Origin: Pigmentiphaga daeguensis
Lineage (GTDB): Bacteria; Pseudomonadota; Gammaproteobacteria; Burkholderiales; Burkholderiaceae_B
Length of the DNA: 64,000 nt
Direction: 5' to 3'
Assembly (NCBI RefSeq): GCF_039523035.1
Contig: NZ_BAAAEN010000013.1
Coordinates: forward strand, 1-64,000
Part shown: positions 61,351 through 64,000 of the stretch, piece by piece
How the letters are laid out: every line of letters starts with the position of its first letter
How positions within the stretch are numbered: the stretch's first letter is position 1
Made by a program: the position numbers and the translations under genes
The notes under the pieces: model-generated
What the model saw: only the letters and a program-made list of their open reading frames with translations
What the model was told of the DNA's origin: nothing
The model's database searches: none

Positions 61351-62265
61351 TCACAGCGTGTATTCGGGCAGGTCTATGCCCAGTTGAGCCGCCTTGCTCC
61401 TGATCTCGGCCAACGTGGACACGAAGGCCTCGTGCTCGATTTCCGGGGGCGCCGCTCCCAGGCCGGCCTTGGCCACGACGAGGTCGAGCCGGGCGAACAG
61501 ATCCTGCTCTTCGTTGACGTTGGACGACGAGTGGAACCCGCCCAGTTCGATGTTCTCGATGACGTCGATCATGGCCGTCCTCACATTCTCGCGGACTTCG
61601 TCCGAGACCTGCGGCAGGCGATACGCCAGGTATTCCCAACCCATGCCGATGTGACGGACCTCGTCGGCCAGGATCCGGCCCAGGACGGCCCGCGCGACGG
61701 GATCGGTGGTGTGGTGATAGCGGACGCGGAATATCTCGACCGCGAAGTACTCGCTGACGCAATGCCAGCAGGCCAGCACGGCCTCGGGGGTGTAGTCCGG
61801 GTTCATGCCGCGCTCGCGCAGGCCCGCCACCAGACGCTTGCGCGGCGCGCCTTCCGGCGGTTCGGGCAGGTAGCCGCCCAGTTTCTCCGCCATCAGGTAC
61901 GAGGCCTCGATGTGCTTGGCCTCGTCCATGAACTTGGTCGCCAGGGCCAGCTTGATCATGCCCGGCCGGCCGCCCTCGAAGGCGAACCGCAGCAGCACGG
62001 TGGGCGATTCAGCCAGGCCGGTGTATTCGCTCCAGGCGCGCCGGCTCCAGAACACCCGGGCGGCATACAGCTCCTCCGGGGTGTACTTGCCCAGGTCCAG
62101 CTGGCTCCAGGGGATGTCCGTGACCGGATCCCAGTTCGATCCCTTGGCGACGGTCCAGATACGTTCAACGCGGGGCAATGCCTCCCCCAGGTTCAGCGGA
62201 AACCGCTGCTCGCGTATTCCGGGAAAGCCGGTGACGGGAATGAAAGACGACGGCTGTGCGGACAT
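61351..62265 (-). CDS. Ferritin-like diiron protein (R2/R2lox-like)
   Basis: This 304-residue protein is all-helical with the two diiron motifs of the ferritin/ribonucleotide reductase R2 group: KFMDEAKHIEAS near residue 130 (ExxH) and LADEVRHIGMGWEYL near residue 205 (ExxH). Further candidate glutamates lie in RRAWSEYTGLAE and CVSEYFAVEIFR. The general layout, including a WDPxxDI start, recalls R2-like ligand-binding oxidases and arylamine oxygenases. It probably uses a di-iron or Mn/Fe centre to oxidise an organic substrate. Its gene is divergent from the ridA-like and tetR genes across two operators. Confidence 0.82.
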   Translation of the reverse strand: MSAQPSSFIPVTGFPGIREQRFPLNLGEALPRVERIWTVAKGSNWDPVTDIPWSQLDLGKYTPEELYAARVFWSRRAWSEYTGLAESPTVLLRFAFEGGRPGMIKLALATKFMDEAKHIEASYLMAEKLGGYLPEPPEGAPRKRLVAGLRERGMNPDYTPEAVLACWHCVSEYFAVEIFRVRYHHTTDPVARAVLGRILADEVRHIGMGWEYLAYRLPQVSDEVRENVRTAMIDVIENIELGGFHSSSNVNEEQDLFARLDLVVAKAGLGAAPPEIEHEAFVSTLAEIRSKAAQLGIDLPEYTL

Positions 62266-62295
62266 CTCGGCTCCTTGTGATTCCGTTTTCCTTAA

Positions 62296-62315
62296 TTAAC
62301 CAACTGATTAGTTAA
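62296..62315. promoter_or_regulatory. TetR-type operator, copy A
   Basis: TAACCA (62297-62302), six bases, then TAGTTA (62309-62314) form a near-perfect dyad 31 bases upstream of the ferritin-like gene. Fifteen of 20 positions match copy B, 103 bases away, in the same orientation. It is a probable site of the TetR protein encoded downstream. Confidence 0.65.
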
Positions 62316-62398
62316 TAGTCTAGAAATCCCGGGCAAGGCATGTCAAGAAGATTCTTTCCGCAATGATCTTTGACATGATCGATAGCCGATGCTTAGAA

Positions 62399-62418
62399 TT
62401 AACCAACCAGATAGTTAC
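62399..62418. promoter_or_regulatory. TetR-type operator, copy B
   Basis: TAACCA (62400-62405), six bases, then TAGTTA (62412-62417) repeat the dyad of copy A, 22 bases upstream of the RidA-like start and close to its ribosome-binding site. Paired operators, one before each divergent unit, imply that both are repressed together. Confidence 0.65.
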
Positions 62419-62439
62419 TTATAGAACAGGGAGACCGGC

Positions 62440-62820
62440 ATGATCACCAAGACACCCCTGGGGCCCTCGGGCCGCCCCTACTCCCAGGCGCTGGAGGTGG
62501 CCGGCGGCAAACGCATGGTCTTCGTATCGGGCCAACTGGCGCGAACCGACCCGGAACATGCCCGCCATGCGGGCGACCTTGGCCGGCAGGCGCGGGAAAT
62601 CTTCGCCAACATGGATGCGCTGCTGCGCGAGGCGGGCGGGTCGCTGGCCGATGTGGTCAAGATCACGGCCTTCCTCACGACGCTGGACGGCTACGCGGAC
62701 TATTCCGCGATACGCCGCGAAGTCTTCACGGACCCGCTGCCCGCCAGTTCCACGGTGCAGGTCTCGTCCCTGGTTACGCCGGGATGCCTGATCGAGATCG
62801 AAGCCATCGCGATACTATGA
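62440..62820 (+). CDS. RidA-family (YjgF/YER057c/UK114) protein, non-canonical
   Basis: This 126-residue protein has the RidA fold and motifs GPSGRPYSQALEVAGGKRMVFVSGQLA, LREAGGSLADVVKITAFLT and IEIEAIAIL. In E. coli RidA, Arg105 in the ARS motif is needed for imine hydrolysis; here the matching segment reads PLPASSTVQV, with serine in that place. It therefore probably belongs to a Rid subfamily with another activity. Some relatives take part in breakdown of amino-aromatic compounds (2-aminomuconate deaminase type). AACAGGGAGACCGGC provides the ribosome-binding site, and the stop overlaps tetR. Confidence 0.88.
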   Translation: MITKTPLGPSGRPYSQALEVAGGKRMVFVSGQLARTDPEHARHAGDLGRQAREIFANMDALLREAGGSLADVVKITAFLTTLDGYADYSAIRREVFTDPLPASSTVQVSSLVTPGCLIEIEAIAIL

Positions 62821-63563
62821 ACGGCATTGGCCGCCCCCTTCGTAAAGAATCCTCCATGGCATCACGCACTTCGTCACTCCGCCCGAGGGCTACCCCCACC
62901 CCGCGCAAGGCCGTGCGCGACAGCGTCGCCACCCGCAGCGCGATACTCGACTCGGCCGAGAAGATCTTCGCCCGCGACGGGCTGCGCAGCACCCGCACCG
63001 AGGAAATCGCCGCGGGCAGCGGCGTCACCAAGGCGATGATCCACTATTACTTCGACACCAAGGAAGCCCTGTACCAGGCGGTGCTCGACCGCGTGTTCCA
63101 GGACCGCGAACAGGGTATGGACTTCAATTCCCTGCGCAAGCTTCCGCCGGTCGACGCGCTGCATGCCTTCGTCGAAAGGCTGCTGCAGCAGATGGTCGCC
63201 AAACCCCATCTCGGACCGTTGTTCGCGCTGGAGAACATCCAGAACGATGGCGCGTTCTACAACCGCAACGGCGGCAAGCTGTACCGGACGCTGGCCGACA
63301 TCCTCGAGCGCGGCGTGGCGGACGGCTCGTTCCGGCAGCAGGACCCCGGCCATGCGGCCGTCAATATCATGGGCGCATGCGTACACTTCTTCAACGTGTC
63401 CTCGAACATCCGGACCCTGTGGCCCAAGGACAAGGCCGACTCCACCGCATCGATGATCAGCCACTGGCGGGCCGTGGTCGAGTTCGTCATGTGCGCGGTG
63501 CTGGCCCCGTCGTCGAGCCCGCGCGCCAGGACGCCCCGCCAGCCGCGGCTGGCCGCCCTATGA
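62817..63563 (+). CDS. TetR-family regulator
   Basis: This TetR regulator of about 248 residues has the helix-turn-helix ILDSAEKIFARDGLRSTRTEEIAAGSGVTKAMIHYYFDTKEALYQAVL and a C-terminal ligand domain. ATG 62817 overlaps the RidA-like stop (ATGA). A second in-frame ATG at 62856 would remove a 13-residue leader and is also possible. The N-terminal 35 residues before the DNA-binding domain are basic. It is the likely repressor at the twin operators upstream and overlaps the following hydrolase gene, so all three genes are coupled. Confidence 0.9.
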   Translation: MNGIGRPLRKESSMASRTSSLRPRATPTPRKAVRDSVATRSAILDSAEKIFARDGLRSTRTEEIAAGSGVTKAMIHYYFDTKEALYQAVLDRVFQDREQGMDFNSLRKLPPVDALHAFVERLLQQMVAKPHLGPLFALENIQNDGAFYNRNGGKLYRTLADILERGVADGSFRQQDPGHAAVNIMGACVHFFNVSSNIRTLWPKDKADSTASMISHWRAVVEFVMCAVLAPSSSPRARTPRQPRLAAL

Positions 63564-64000
63564 ACGCGGCTCGAACGGTGGACGCGCTGCTGGCGCGCAT
63601 CGGCCCGGCCTGGGGCGACGATATCCGGACGCATCGGGACCTGGTGCTGGATGCCTACACCTCCTTGCTGGACACGACGTCCGCCGCGGGCCCTGCCTGC
63701 ACGCGCAACGTCGCCTACGGGCCCGACCCGCGCCACGTCCTGGATATCTATCGCGATCCCGCCCTAGCCGGTCCCCTGCCTGTCGTCGTGTTCATGCATG
63801 GCGGCGCCTACGTGCGGGGAGACAAGGACGTCACCTCGCGTGTCTACGCGAATGTACCCACCTGGTTCGCCCGGCAAGGCTACCTGGGCGTCAACCTGGA
63901 ATACCGGCTCGCGCCCGGCGCGCCCTATCCCGGAGGGGCCGAAGACCTGGGACGCGCGCTGGCGTGGATGGAAGAGAACATCGGCTCCCACGGCGGCGAT
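63560..64000 (+). CDS. Alpha/beta hydrolase (esterase/arylformamidase-like), cut by window edge
   Basis: The first 147 codons of an alpha/beta hydrolase are present; the frame runs off the window. The start ATG overlaps the tetR stop (ATGA). VVVFMHGGAYVRGDKD contains the HGGA oxyanion-hole motif of hormone-sensitive-lipase-type esterases and kynurenine formamidases, followed by VNLEYRLAPGAPYPGGAEDLGRALAWM as in these families. The nucleophile serine would lie just beyond the edge. It probably hydrolyses an ester or amide in the pathway controlled by the TetR protein. Confidence 0.85.
   Translation, partial: MNAARTVDALLARIGPAWGDDIRTHRDLVLDAYTSLLDTTSAAGPACTRNVAYGPDPRHVLDIYRDPALAGPLPVVVFMHGGAYVRGDKDVTSRVYANVPTWFARQGYLGVNLEYRLAPGAPYPGGAEDLGRALAWMEENIGSHGGD

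Overview
The window is high-GC DNA with the gene style of a betaproteobacterium of the Alcaligenaceae (Bordetella/Achromobacter type). Four genes encode Bug-type periplasmic receptors (one broken) with no TctA/TctB permease beside them. There are also many small catabolic clusters with LysR, IclR, MarR or TetR regulators, and ATGA-style start/stop overlaps are common. The genus is an inference from gene content. No tRNA, rRNA, CRISPR array or complete mobile element was seen, and no gene-free stretch exceeds about 300 bases.

Layout. 1-5.7 kb (minus): a catabolic operon of a Bug receptor, a TcuA-like flavoprotein dehydrogenase, an isocitrate-lyase/PEP-mutase-type lyase and a LeuC/LeuD-type hydratase, then a second Bug gene broken at the left edge by foreign-looking DNA. 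A CysB-type LysR gene is divergent. 6.8-11.1 kb: a metallophosphoesterase, a glycerophosphodiesterase paired with a sugar-phosphate-type binding protein, and a D-amino-acid dehydrogenase. 11.2-19.1 kb (minus): a nine-gene operon joining a branched-chain-type ABC importer to a CYP199-like P450, its [2Fe-2S] ferredoxin, a MarR regulator and a ferredoxin reductase. A perfect 18-bp palindrome lies over its putative promoter. 19.4-25.2 kb (plus): a signalling cluster of a triple-receiver hybrid kinase, CheR, a CheB lacking a receiver, and a receiver-kinase. 25.1-27.5 kb: a nuclease-helicase fusion whose start codon lies inside a LexA-type box.

27.6-33.3 kb holds housekeeping and scattered genes (aminotransferase, ferredoxin-reductase, SDR, LysE exporter, panD) and a deletion scar joining a headless LysR gene to a prpD tail. 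33.4-37.4 kb (minus) is a hydroxyectoine operon, marR-ectABCD, in which ectA appears to start at CTG. 37.6-42.9 kb holds FadE, a DnaQ/GIY-YIG fusion nuclease, a small unknown gene, a CurA-like reductase and an orphan STN-domain protein. 42.9-49.5 kb (minus) is a self-contained unit: a sigma-54 promoter, a DUF6351-type lipoprotein, a Bug receptor, and a DctB/DctD-type kinase and sigma-54 activator.

49.6-51.4 kb: two membrane proteins. 51.4-60.1 kb: a LysR-controlled flavin monooxygenase, a VOC protein, an alpha/beta hydrolase, an IclR regulator and a convergent TRAP transporter; together they look like uptake and breakdown of an aromatic or carboxylic acid. 60.3-64 kb: a Bug receptor and a ferritin-like diiron protein, divergent from a RidA-like protein, a TetR regulator and an alpha/beta hydrolase cut by the window edge. 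Two near-identical operators lie between the divergent halves.

The best candidates for a little-described system are the sigma-54/Bug/DUF6351 unit, the LexA-boxed nuclease-helicase and the diiron/RidA-like/TetR cluster.
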